Of a DNA stretch of 64,000 nt, positions 55,252 through 63,627 are shown one piece after another. The number at the start of each line of letters is the position of its first letter. The first letter of the stretch is position 1. Under the pieces are notes generated by a model. That model searched no databases and was not told the DNA's origin. It saw only the letters and a program-made list of their open reading frames with translations. The stretch covers positions 248,001 to 312,000 of the forward strand of contig NZ_CP175563.1 of the NCBI RefSeq assembly GCF_046097065.1, given 5' to 3'. The DNA is from Syntrophus buswellii. GTDB taxonomy: Bacteria > Desulfobacterota > Syntrophia > Syntrophales > Syntrophaceae. A program made the position numbers and the translations under genes.

Positions 55252-55454
55252 CGGCCGGGAGGAGGACAGTTCAGAGATAAGAAATTATGGTGTTATCTTT
55301 ATGATTTTATATTAGATCTTGACAAGGCTGCATGGCATGATTATATCTGCGGGGTTGAAGGAATGGAGTTGAAATGCTGTCCGGACCTAAAAAATATTGC
55401 AGGTCTTTCCTGCAAAAAATCGGGTTGATTCCCGGAGTTCAAGGAGTTTCCGTT

Positions 55455-56306
55455 ATGAGTGAAAACAAGTCGTTACACCGGTTCGAGGGGGCCTCGAAAT
55501 ATATTCTCGACGAGGAGCTTTCCAAAATCGTCAATGTCTCCATTGCCATTGAAATGCCGCTGCTGCTGAAGGGTGAGCCTGGCACGGGAAAGACCATGCT
55601 GGCCCATGCGATCGCAGAAAGCCTCAACATGCCGCTCATTGTCCTGAACGTCAAATCCAGCATGAAGCTGCTGGAGGCTCTCTATCAGTATGACACCCTG
55701 ACGCGTCTCAATGACAGCCGTTTCGGTGATTCTAAACGGGATGTGAGCGATATCGAAGAGTACATCAAGATGGGCAAGATCGGCCAGGCCTTTGTGGCCG
55801 ATGAGCGCACGGTTCTGCTCATCGATGAAATCGATAAGGCGGATACGGATTTTCAGGACGACATGCTCGACGTGCTGGACCAGATGCAGTTCGACATCAT
55901 CGAAATCGACAAGACGATCAAGGCGAAGCATCGGCCGGTCATCATCATCACGTCCAACGCCAAGAAGGACCTGTCGGACCCCTTCCTGGGGCGCTGCAAC
56001 TTCCATCACATCGCTTTCCCCGATCCCGATGTCATGAGGCAGATTGTGGATGTCCATTTCCCCAGCATCAATGACGACATGGCGGAGGCCTGCATCGCCA
56101 CCTTTTACCGGCTGCGGGAATTCCGAGGCATCGAGAAGAAGCCGGCCACGCGGGAACTGATCAACTGGATTCGCGCCCTCAAAGCGGATCCGGACTTCAA
56201 GGTCGGCAAGCTGCGAAGGGGGGATTCGCCCTACCTCGGCATCCTGTTCAAGAAGAGCGCGGATTTGAATCTTGCCGCCCAACAGATGTCACGCCTGAGA
56301 ATGTAA
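55455..56306 (+). CDS. MoxR-family AAA+ ATPase (second copy)
   Basis: 283 residues from the ATG at 55455 (AAGGAGTTTCCGTT before it). Walker A is GEPGTGKTMLAHAIAE, Walker B VLLIDEIDKADTDF, then ITSNAKKDLSDPFLGRC. It belongs to a different MoxR branch from the ATPase at 26498, because only scattered identity is seen. It is followed by the VWA protein 12 bases later. Confidence 0.9.
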   Translation: MSENKSLHRFEGASKYILDEELSKIVNVSIAIEMPLLLKGEPGTGKTMLAHAIAESLNMPLIVLNVKSSMKLLEALYQYDTLTRLNDSRFGDSKRDVSDIEEYIKMGKIGQAFVADERTVLLIDEIDKADTDFQDDMLDVLDQMQFDIIEIDKTIKAKHRPVIIITSNAKKDLSDPFLGRCNFHHIAFPDPDVMRQIVDVHFPSINDDMAEACIATFYRLREFRGIEKKPATRELINWIRALKADPDFKVGKLRRGDSPYLGILFKKSADLNLAAQQMSRLRM

Positions 56307-56318
56307 GGGGGGATTTTC

Positions 56319-57515
56319 TTGTTTACGCAATTTTTTTACACCCTGCGCGAGAAGGGGATCCCGGTATCCCCGACTTCCTTCCTCCGGCTGCAGAAGGCGT
56401 TGGGATTGGGGATGGTGACCTCCCTCGAGGATTTTTACACGGTGGCCCGCTCTATCCTGGTCAAGAGTGAGCGCTATTTTGATCTTTATGATCAGATCTT
56501 CGCCTATCATTTCAAAGGGGTGGCCCTGGAGGAGCCCGATATCGAGGAAATATCGGACGTTGTTCGGGCCATGCTGGAGGACTGGCTGAATAAGGATCCC
56601 GGGGCGTTGGCCCGGGAGCTGGGCATCGACGAGCAGGAGATGCAGAAAATGACCCCGGAAGAGCTGGTGCAGTATTTCCTCGATCGCCTCAAGGACCAGA
56701 CAGAGGAGCACCACGGGGGACACAAGTGGATCGGCACCGGGGGGACCTCACCCGTCGGCCATTCAGGTTACCATCCGGGAGGAATGCGCGTTGGCGGCCG
56801 TTCCCGGAACAAATCGGCCATCAAGGTGGCCATGGACAGGCGTTATAAGTCCTATTCCCTGGAAGGCCCTCTGACCCAGCGCCAGATGGGCGAGGCCCTG
56901 AAGCGTCTGAGGCGCATGGTTCCCGAGGGGCCGAAAGACATCGTCAATGTGGACAAGACCATCTATGAAACGATGCGCAATGCCGGCGAGGTCGAGATTG
57001 TCTTTGACCGCCGGATGACGGACCGCCTCAAGGTGATCCTGATGATCGACAACGGCGGCTGGTCCATGGATCCCTATATTCAAGTGGTGCAGACCCTGTT
57101 CAGTTACGCCCGCACCCAGTTCAAGGATCTGAAGATCTACTATTTCCACAATACCGTCTACGATCATGTCTGGCAGGATCCGGAGCGCCGCCACAAGGCG
57201 GAGGCCATCGAGGATTTTCTCCGCAAGGAGCCGGATACGCGCCTGATCATGGTGGGAGACGCCAGCATGGCACCGTCGGAATTGATGCATCAGAATGGGG
57301 GGATTTACTATTTCCATCGGTCCTCTATTGCCAGCATCGAGCGGCTGAAAATGATGGCTCGGACCTTCCGCCATGCCGTCTGGCTGAATCCCCAGCCGGA
57401 GTGGGAATGGCGCCATACCTGGACCATCGGGATTGTCCAGGATGTCTTTCCCATGTTCGAGTTGACCCTGGACGGTCTGGAGAAGGCGGTCCGTCACCTA
57501 GTGTCACGCAATTAA
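56319..57515 (+). CDS. VWA-domain protein partner of the second MoxR
   Basis: 398 residues from a TTG start with GGGGGGATTTTC upstream. N-terminal helices are followed by a flexible Gly/His-rich segment (about 130-165: HHGGHKWIGTGG) and a VWA-like domain. The metal site reads ILMIDNGGWSMDP instead of DxSxS, so Mg-dependent binding is probably lost. Pairing with MoxR points to a chaperone role for a metalloenzyme or complex. Confidence 0.8.
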   Translation: MFTQFFYTLREKGIPVSPTSFLRLQKALGLGMVTSLEDFYTVARSILVKSERYFDLYDQIFAYHFKGVALEEPDIEEISDVVRAMLEDWLNKDPGALARELGIDEQEMQKMTPEELVQYFLDRLKDQTEEHHGGHKWIGTGGTSPVGHSGYHPGGMRVGGRSRNKSAIKVAMDRRYKSYSLEGPLTQRQMGEALKRLRRMVPEGPKDIVNVDKTIYETMRNAGEVEIVFDRRMTDRLKVILMIDNGGWSMDPYIQVVQTLFSYARTQFKDLKIYYFHNTVYDHVWQDPERRHKAEAIEDFLRKEPDTRLIMVGDASMAPSELMHQNGGIYYFHRSSIASIERLKMMARTFRHAVWLNPQPEWEWRHTWTIGIVQDVFPMFELTLDGLEKAVRHLVSRN

Positions 57516-57630
57516 CAGTCCAGGGTTTTCTGTTTCTTATTGCAGCGGCGGCCGGCTTTTCCGCCTCCGCCGCTGAATTCGGCCCTTCCTTGCCTTTCTG
57601 TCATGCCTAACAGGGGTTTCCCCCCGCTGT

Positions 57631-58170
57631 CTACTTGACGATTCTGAAGATGTCTTTAAATTTTTCGGAGGCGGCTGTCCGTAAAAGCTCGAAGAGGACC
57701 GCCTCCGTGCAGGTGAGTCTGCCGCCGGCATCCCCCATCATCTTCAAACCGATCTCACGGTTCCGGGCTGTCCGCGAGGAGACGGCGTCGGCGACGATGT
57801 ACACTTCGTAGCCCGCTGCGAGAAGATCCCGGGCGGTCTGGTAAACGCAGATATGTGTTTCAATTCCCGTCATCAGGACCTGTCGGCGTCCCGTTTTCTC
57901 CAGGGTTTCCCGGAAGCCGGGATTCTGGAAGCAGCTGAAGCTTTCCTTGGCGATCGGGGTCATGCCTTGGAACAGGTCGGCGATTTCAGGGATCGTCGGT
58001 CCCAGTTTGGCCGGAATCTGTTCGGTGACGATCAGGGGGATGTCAAAGGTCTGTATCCCCTGGATGATTTTCCGGGCGTTTTCAAACAGTGATCCCCGGT
58101 CGTCCATGGCCTGTGCCAGATTGCCCTGGATATCAATGACGAGCAGAATGGTCTGATCGATAGTCAGCAT
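57631..58170 (-). CDS. Isochorismatase-family hydrolase
   Basis: 179 residues. LLVIDIQGNLAQAM contains the catalytic Asp, PIAKESFSCF the Lys, and GIETHICVYQTARDL the Cys, giving the D-K-C triad of the family. YcaC-like length. It hydrolyses an unknown amide or isochorismate-like compound. Confidence 0.85.
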   Translation of the reverse strand: MLTIDQTILLVIDIQGNLAQAMDDRGSLFENARKIIQGIQTFDIPLIVTEQIPAKLGPTIPEIADLFQGMTPIAKESFSCFQNPGFRETLEKTGRRQVLMTGIETHICVYQTARDLLAAGYEVYIVADAVSSRTARNREIGLKMMGDAGGRLTCTEAVLFELLRTAASEKFKDIFRIVK

Positions 58171-58215
58171 GCTGAAAACCCTCCTTTATCCTTAAAAGCG
58201 CTGGGCGCTGTTGCG

Positions 58216-58425
58216 TTATAGTGGGCCATCGGTTCCGTTTAACCGTTCCCGGTCATTGCGGATCGCGGCAAGCTGCCGATGGATTTCGATAAGGGCCTTG
58301 TCCTGGGCGGCGAGATGATCGAGAATCGCCCGCAATTCCTCTTCCTCTTTCACATTGAGATCACGGATGTTGCAGAAGGGAGGATGCCGATGCTCATAGG
58401 GTTCGGGAAAACGCGGAGAACTCAT
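58216..58425 (-). CDS. Small hypothetical helical protein
   Basis: 69 residues from the ATG at 58425 (AGAGGTGCGATTT before it). Acidic/basic helix: NVKEEEELRAILDHLAAQDK, then IEIHRQLAAIRNDRERLN. No family recognised. Confidence 0.5.
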   Translation of the reverse strand: MSSPRFPEPYEHRHPPFCNIRDLNVKEEEELRAILDHLAAQDKALIEIHRQLAAIRNDRERLNGTDGPL

Positions 58426-58585
58426 AAATCGCACCTCTTGGTTGATCCGGTGAGGATGTTCTTTCGGGTGCGATTATAGAAAGGGTCGGACAAAGTATCA
58501 AGACGGAATATCCCGACGGTTTGTTTGGAGAGGCTCATGGCATTCCTTTTGACAATTCTGCAAAGATGTTATAGCAAGTCGTCCC

Positions 58586-58750
58586 ATGGAAAGATATAAG
58601 CAAGAACTCCTGAAAAAAATCGGCCTTACCGAAGAAGATCTGCAGAAGTCCTCCAAGCTTGTCAATCCTTCGGAGGAGCAGATCATCGACGGATTGGAAA
58701 GACTGCTTGAAGAGCTTATCAAAGAGGAAGAACAGGAAAAGGGCGATTGA
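58586..58750 (+). CDS. Very small acidic protein
   Basis: 54 residues, MERYKQELLKKIGLTEEDLQ followed by an acidic helix ending EEEQEKGD. Composition is protein-like but there is no strong ribosome-binding site. Function unknown. Confidence 0.4.
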   Translation: MERYKQELLKKIGLTEEDLQKSSKLVNPSEEQIIDGLERLLEELIKEEEQEKGD

Positions 58751-59087
58751 GCGCCCCCTGCCGTTTCGATGGGCTCCGATTTCATGCGCCGCGGCGTCTT
58801 CTCCTACACAGATGCCTGACTGCGGCCTTTCGTGTCTAAGTAGTGAGATCGGGCAGAGACGAACCCTCAGAGTAGCCCTCTCTCATCCGGACCGCATCGA
58901 CCGGGTACAGGAGCTGTAAAAGACCCTCCGGGAAGGTTTCTCGAAATATTCTTCCGCTATTTGTTGATTTAACAGAACATTTCTATTGACTTTTAGCAGA
59001 ATGGCCTTTAAATGCTGATTTAGCGAGTGCGTGTGCGGTGTAAGTGTTGTGGGCAGTGACGAACGACATTGATGAGGAGGGGTAGAG
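58751..59087. other. Intergenic region upstream of the HU gene
   Basis: 337 bases with no convincing gene. The last 20 bases carry the HU ribosome-binding site (GATGAGGAGGGGTAGAG). Confidence 0.4.
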
Positions 59088-59363
59088 ATGAATAAAGGCG
59101 ATCTGGTTGAAGCGGTAGCGAAAGTTGTCGGGAAAAAGAAACTGGCGAGGGAAGCCGTGGGATGTGTTCTCGAATCAATGACCGAAGCACTTAAAAAGGG
59201 CGAATCTGTAACACTCATCGGTTTCGGCACGTTCAAGGTTGCGAAAAGGGCAGCCCGAACCGGAAGAAATCCGCAGACAGGAAAACCGATCAAAATCAAG
59301 GCGAAAAAGGTCCCAAAGTTTACGGCCGGCAAGATGCTCAAGACTGCCGTGGCAAAAAAATAA
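59088..59363 (+). CDS. hup: HU-family DNA-binding protein
   Basis: 91 residues. NKGDLVEAVAKVVGKKKLAR begins the HU fold; the DNA-binding arm reads ARTGRNPQTGKPIKIKAKKV. It compacts and bends DNA. A strong terminator follows. Confidence 0.95.
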   Translation: MNKGDLVEAVAKVVGKKKLAREAVGCVLESMTEALKKGESVTLIGFGTFKVAKRAARTGRNPQTGKPIKIKAKKVPKFTAGKMLKTAVAKK

Positions 59364-59378
59364 CGACATCCGTTCTTT

Positions 59379-59429
59379 AAAGAAAGGGCTTCCCGTGTTT
59401 CACTGAACATGAGAAGCCCTTTCTTTTTT
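59379..59429 (+). terminator. Rho-independent terminator after hup
   Basis: The arms AAAGAAAGGGCTTC (59379-59392) and GAAGCCCTTTCTTT (59413-59426) pair perfectly, followed by T residues. Confidence 0.9.
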
Positions 59430-59828
59430 GCGCGAGTTTTAAGCGCAGTGAATCAGCGAAGGGCAAGGCAACCATTTCCGCTTGTTTGCCGAACGGGAAT
59501 GAGGCGCAGGCCGAATGGGGGTACAGAGCGAAGCGGAATATAAAGACATCTAATCACGAAAAATTATCTGTATGATGTCTATTGATAATTTCCTGTAGCC
59601 AAGCGAGGGACAGTCTCGGCCGCCGTGCAATCTTGCAATCAGATATCGTCGGGCACATGCCGTGGGTGTCTGCCCGAAGCGCAATCAAAACAGGATTCTT
59701 AACGGGCTAATTCTCAAGGAAGTGAGCCGATTCCTCAAGAAGGAACGCCGCCCCTGTTTTTCGATGAAGAATATCCTGTGAAGCGAGCCCGCCCCTCTAC
59801 TCCGAGCCCTCAGAAGAAATGTCTGACA
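59430..59828. other. Intergenic region left of the recombinase remnants
   Basis: 399 bases without a supported gene. AGACATC and GATGTCT form a weak inverted repeat around 59554-59582. Otherwise I see nothing. Confidence 0.4.
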
Positions 59829-60029
59829 TCAATCGTCGGCATTGGGCATGAGCTTATCCGGCGGACTCCGCAGACCGCGGATATCGCGGGACATCACATG
59901 GGTATATATCTCCGTTGTCTTGACATCCGCGTGGCCGAGGAGTTCCTGAATGACGCGGATCGTGACCCCGTTTTCCAGCATGTGCGTGGCAAAACTGTGA
60001 CGCAGCGTGTGACATCCCACTCTTTTGGT
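59829..60029 (-). pseudogene. Tyrosine recombinase (integron-integrase-like) C-terminal remnant
   Basis: The reverse frame has the C-terminal catalytic part only: TKRVGCHTLRHSFATHMLEN (HxxR), VIQELLGHADVKTTEIYTHV (H...Y) and a RGLRSPPDKL tail as in IntI-like integrases. The N-terminal domain and first catalytic Arg are missing, so it cannot be active. Confidence 0.75.
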
Positions 60030-60230
60030 TCATCCGGTTAATGAGTACCTCTGGGTATGCAGGTGATAGAGTCGGAGTTTGAAGTATTCCATATCCCTGA
60101 ATCCATAGGCCTGCTTCTTTAAGGTTTTAAGCTTGTTGTTTGTGCCCTCAAGGGCGGCATTTGCAATGTGATGCTTGAAATAATTGAGAGATATTGTCAA
60201 TAGTTGTGGTCCCTCGGTCTTAAATGACGT
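60030..60230 (-). pseudogene. ISL3-family transposase C-terminal remnant
   Basis: The reverse frame contains YFKHHIANAALEGTNNKLKT, KKQAYGFRDMEYFKLRLYHL and ends RYSLTG before TGA, matching the C-terminus of ISL3 transposases. No upstream part is present. Confidence 0.75.
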
Positions 60231-60393
60231 TCACCCGGTCAGCATCAAAAAGCTTCAGCGGTTATTGAGACACCAAACGCAGACTACAACAGGGATATAC
60301 CTCAAGAAGATTGATGATCTGGCCGTTGGATTAAGGCTTTTGGAAAAGAGGGACGCACCTCGGGACACCCAAATAAAAAAAGCAGTTATCTAA
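60226..60393 (+). pseudogene. Phage-type integrase C-terminal remnant
   Basis: The forward frame includes VSIKKLQRLLRHQTQTTTGI with YLKKIDDLAVGLRLLEKRD, which matches the end of tyrosine integrases (Tyr in TTGIY). It is truncated at its left end by the ISL3 remnant. Confidence 0.65.
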
Positions 60394-60405
60394 TTAGATA
60401 ACTGC
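60374..60405 (-). terminator. Terminator after tRNA-Glu
   Basis: On the reverse strand GCAGTTATCTAA/TTAGATAACTGC is a perfect 24-base palindrome (60382-60405), followed by TTTTTTT (60375-60381). It lies just downstream of tRNA-Glu. Confidence 0.8.
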
Positions 60406-60415
60406 ATGTATTTAT

Positions 60416-60490
60416 TGGTAGTCCCACGGGGAGTTGAACCCCGGCTTCCGGCGTGAGAGGCCAGCGTCCTAACCACTAGACGATGGGACC
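60416..60490 (-). tRNA. tRNA-Glu (anticodon CUC)
   Basis: A 75-base cloverleaf on the reverse strand: acceptor GGTCCCA with TGGGACT, anticodon loop CCTCTCA (anticodon CTC) and GGTTCAA in the T loop. The CCA end is encoded (60416-60418). The 3' end faces the recombinase remnants, as expected for an integration site. Confidence 0.92.
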
Positions 60491-60540
60491 ATGAGGGCAG
60501 TTTCTATGCAACAACACAGAAAAAGTCAAGGCAAAAGATT

Positions 60541-61959
60541 TCAGGACAAGCGGTGATTCCGGATGTACGACACCGCTCGCCGGATGCGTGAAGACACACG
60601 CTCTTTTCCAAGGGTCAGCATGATGTCATCGAGGCCTGGGCTGGCCGTTTTCCCGGTCAGGGCGATGCGGAGCGGCTGGGCGATTGTCTTGAGCTTGATG
60701 GACCTCGCTTCGGCCAGGTTGCGGAGAAAGGCCTCAATCCCTTCCTTGGAATAATCCGAGAGCGTTGTCAGCTCATCCGCAATGGCTCCCAGATGGTCGG
60801 CGATTTCCGGGGTGAGGAATTTTGCCGCCGCATCGGCGTCGATGGGCGGCTCATCGGTGAAATAAAAGAGGCTGGATTCCACCATTTCGGGAAGGGTCTT
60901 CGCCCGGGCCTTCAGATCACGGACAATGTGCAATCCATAATCGGAATCGGTCACGTCAAGGCCTGATTTTTTCCAGAAAGGCTGAAGAACATCCAGGAGT
61001 TTCTCTTCCGGATAGGATTTGATGTAGTGCTGATTCAGCCAGAGAAGCTTGTCGGGATTGAAAACGGCGGCGGATTTGCCGATGCTTCCCAGGTCGAACA
61101 GTTCGATGAGTTCATCCAGGGCAAAGATTTCCTGATCTCCGTGGGACCACCCGAGACGAACAAGATAATTGACCAGGGCCTCCGGCAGATATCCCAGCTC
61201 CTTGTAAGCCATGACGGATGTTGCCCCGTGCCGCTTGCTGAGGCGGGTCTTGTCGGCGCCGAGGATCATCGGCACATGGCCGAACTGGGGGATCTCGTAA
61301 TCCAGGGCTTCGTAAAGGAGAATCTGCCGCGGGGTATTGTTGACATGGTCGTCGCCCCGGATCACATGGGTGATGTTCATCTGGGCATCGTCGACCACAA
61401 CGGCGAAATTGTAGGTCGGGTAGCCGTCGCTGCGCTGAATGATCAGATCATCCAGCTCTTCATTGTTAAAGGAAATCTTCCCCTTAATGAGGTCCTCGAC
61501 GATTGTCGTTCCTGTCTGGGGGCAGCGGAACCGGACAACGGCTCCATCGGAGGGGGGAAGTTTTCTATCCCGGCAGGTTCCGTCATATTTCGGCTTCCTG
61601 CCTTCCGCAAGGGCCCGCCTCCGCTTCTCCTCCAGTTCCTCGGGTGTGCAGACGCAGTAGTAGGCCTTGTCCTCGTCAATCAGCTTCCGGATCATTTCCC
61701 TGTGGATGGTAACCCGTTCGGCCTGGAAATAGGGTCCTTCATCCCAGTTCAGCCCGAGCCACTCCATGGCATCCAGAATCGCACGGGTTGATTCCTCTGT
61801 GGAGCGCTGCTGGTCCGTGTCTTCGATTCGCAGCACGAACTTCCCCTGCGAATGCCTGGCGTAAAGCCAGCTGAACAGGGCCGTGCGCGCCCCTCCGATG
61901 TGAAGGTAACCTGTCGGCGAAGGGGCGAACCGGGTCCGAACCTGTTTATTTTTCTGCAT
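60541..61959 (-). CDS. gltX: Glutamyl-tRNA synthetase
   Basis: 472 residues from the ATG at 61959. It has VRTRFAPSPTGYLHIGGART (HIGH motif), ADKTRLSKRHGAT (KLSKS-like motif) and a C-terminal anticodon-binding region. It charges tRNA-Glu, whose gene lies immediately downstream on the same strand, so enzyme and tRNA may be co-expressed. Confidence 0.97.
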   Translation of the reverse strand: MQKNKQVRTRFAPSPTGYLHIGGARTALFSWLYARHSQGKFVLRIEDTDQQRSTEESTRAILDAMEWLGLNWDEGPYFQAERVTIHREMIRKLIDEDKAYYCVCTPEELEEKRRRALAEGRKPKYDGTCRDRKLPPSDGAVVRFRCPQTGTTIVEDLIKGKISFNNEELDDLIIQRSDGYPTYNFAVVVDDAQMNITHVIRGDDHVNNTPRQILLYEALDYEIPQFGHVPMILGADKTRLSKRHGATSVMAYKELGYLPEALVNYLVRLGWSHGDQEIFALDELIELFDLGSIGKSAAVFNPDKLLWLNQHYIKSYPEEKLLDVLQPFWKKSGLDVTDSDYGLHIVRDLKARAKTLPEMVESSLFYFTDEPPIDADAAAKFLTPEIADHLGAIADELTTLSDYSKEGIEAFLRNLAEARSIKLKTIAQPLRIALTGKTASPGLDDIMLTLGKERVSSRIRRAVSYIRNHRLS

Positions 61960-62046
61960 TATATTCGTTTCCTCAGGGAATTGTAGTGTGACCTTTATAG
62001 GACCAGCGTTCATGGTTTGTCAAGGCGGTTTTCGAGCAAATTGTAC

Positions 62047-62075
62047 TTGACAAGGATGGATATTTATAATCTAAT
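62047..62075 (+). promoter_or_regulatory. Promoter for the yceD-rpmF-acpP-fabF cluster
   Basis: TTGACA (62047-62052), 17 bases, then TCTAAT (62070-62075). It lies about 85 bases before the yceD start. Confidence 0.6.
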
Positions 62076-62159
62076 CCTCACCTTTATATAAGAGATTCAC
62101 AGGGTTACAGGTGGCATCTCCGGTTAAAAGCCTTACGATTTAATGAGTTATGGTGCATC

Positions 62160-62693
62160 TTGAAAATTAATGTTCTGATGGTGCCGGAAGCGGGCCTCGA
62201 CCTCCATTTCGATTTTACGGAGGGCTGGTTCCGGAATTTTCTGGCGGATGGCGAGTCAGACATCCTCAGCATCCCCCAGGCAGCCGTCTCCTGTCATGTT
62301 TCCCGGGCTGGGGAGGCGGTGTTTGTCGAGGGGAAGATCAATGCCGTTGTAGAGACCCTTTGCTGCCGCTGCCTGGAGACCGTCCGGTTGCCCGTGGACT
62401 TTGATTTCCGTTACACGTTGATGCCGGTCAGAGAGAGCATGAAGGATGGCGTGGAACTGCAGGCGGAGGATCTGGAATTCGGCTTTTATCAGGGAGAGGT
62501 CGTTGATCTGTCGCCTTTGATCTATGAACAGATCATGCTTCAGATTCCCATGAAGGTTCTTTGCCGTGAAACCTGCAGGGGATTGTGTCCCCAGTGCGGC
62601 GCGAATCTCAATGCAGGAACCTGCGGCTGCCGGGCGGCTCCGGGGGATGACCGATTCGCCGTTTTAAAAAATCTCAAGATTCCCGGGAAGTAA
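62160..62693 (+). CDS. yceD: DUF177/YceD family protein
   Basis: 177 residues from a TTG start. LCCRCLETVRLPVDFDFRYT and LCRETCRGLCPQCGANLNAG are the YceD-specific Cys motifs. YceD is linked to large-subunit rRNA/ribosome biogenesis and is almost always encoded next to rpmF, as here. Confidence 0.95.
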   Translation: MKINVLMVPEAGLDLHFDFTEGWFRNFLADGESDILSIPQAAVSCHVSRAGEAVFVEGKINAVVETLCCRCLETVRLPVDFDFRYTLMPVRESMKDGVELQAEDLEFGFYQGEVVDLSPLIYEQIMLQIPMKVLCRETCRGLCPQCGANLNAGTCGCRAAPGDDRFAVLKNLKIPGK

Positions 62694-62837
62694 CCTGAAG
62701 AAATATACCAACGGAAAGAGCTGTTTCCAAAGAGTTCACCCTTAAACGGGCCTGCGGGGCGGGATGGGTGAAGAGAGTGGTCGTAATCATTAAACACTAT
62801 CAGTTTTCATGACATATAAAAGGAAAGAGGGATTACC

Positions 62838-63023
62838 ATGGCAAATCCGGTAAAGAGACATTCCAGAACAAGAAGAAATATGAGAAGGGCGCATGATTTT
62901 CTGAGCCCCGTTCAGGCTTCGGCCTGTCCCCAGTGCGGCAAATTCAAGCTGCCTCACCATGTCTGTCCCTACTGCGGGACCTACAAGGGTCGGGCTGTCA
63001 TCAAAGTGGAAGACCTTGGCTGA
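62838..63023 (+). CDS. rpmF: Ribosomal protein bL32
   Basis: 61 residues: PVKRHSRTRRNMRRAHDFLS at the start and a zinc-ribbon, CPQCGKFKLPHHVCPYCG. It is part of the 50S subunit. Ribosome-binding site GGAAAGAGGGATTACC precedes the ATG. Confidence 0.97.
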   Translation: MANPVKRHSRTRRNMRRAHDFLSPVQASACPQCGKFKLPHHVCPYCGTYKGRAVIKVEDLG

Positions 63024-63197
63024 TCCGTTTTTCCGGTTGAAGCGGGGCGACTGCCAGGTGCGGTTTTGCTTCTTGAAAAACTTCAGCCGTCATGAAAAAA
63101 AACGTCTTTTAACCTGAAGCGGCGGGAACATCATCCCGGGGGATGCCGCGGAAAAGCGACTTGATTTCAGGAGCGAAAGTGCGGGGAGGAACAACAG

Positions 63198-63440
63198 GTG
63201 ACGCTGGAAGAAAAAGTTCTAGAAATTATTGTCGAACAGCTGGAAGTGACAAGGGAGGAGTGCGTCCCTGAGGCATTCTTTATTGATGATCTCGGGGCTG
63301 ATTCTCTTGATTTGGCGGAATTGCTGCTGGAGATGGAAGACACCTTCGATGTGGAGATTTCCACCGAAGAGCTCAAGAAGATCCGTAAGATCCAGGATGT
63401 AATCGATTTTCTCAAGGCGAGGAATGTAACCTGGGATTGA
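63198..63440 (+). CDS. acpP: Acyl carrier protein
   Basis: 80 residues from a GTG start. The phosphopantetheine site is LGADSLDLAELLLEMED (Ser36). It carries acyl chains for fatty-acid synthesis. fabF follows. Confidence 0.96.
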   Translation: MTLEEKVLEIIVEQLEVTREECVPEAFFIDDLGADSLDLAELLLEMEDTFDVEISTEELKKIRKIQDVIDFLKARNVTWD

Positions 63441-63627
63441 AAGCGCCCCGGTCCGGATCTTCGATCACGGGCGATCGGCCTGGCCGTCCCGCCTCCCCAT
63501 GTTGCAGGGGCTGTGCGAGGATGACAGAGAGGAAGCCTCCAGGGGCGGGATGCTCTGTTTCAGGGCCCGGCAACCGGAACGTGACGAAGCGTCGATTTAA
63601 CAAAACAACTTGAAGGGAATGCGTTCC

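Noticed and set aside
60020..60040. TGA joining the ISL3 and integrase remnants in one frame
   Set aside because: Two unrelated protein fragments meet here; it is an ordinary stop and not selenocysteine.
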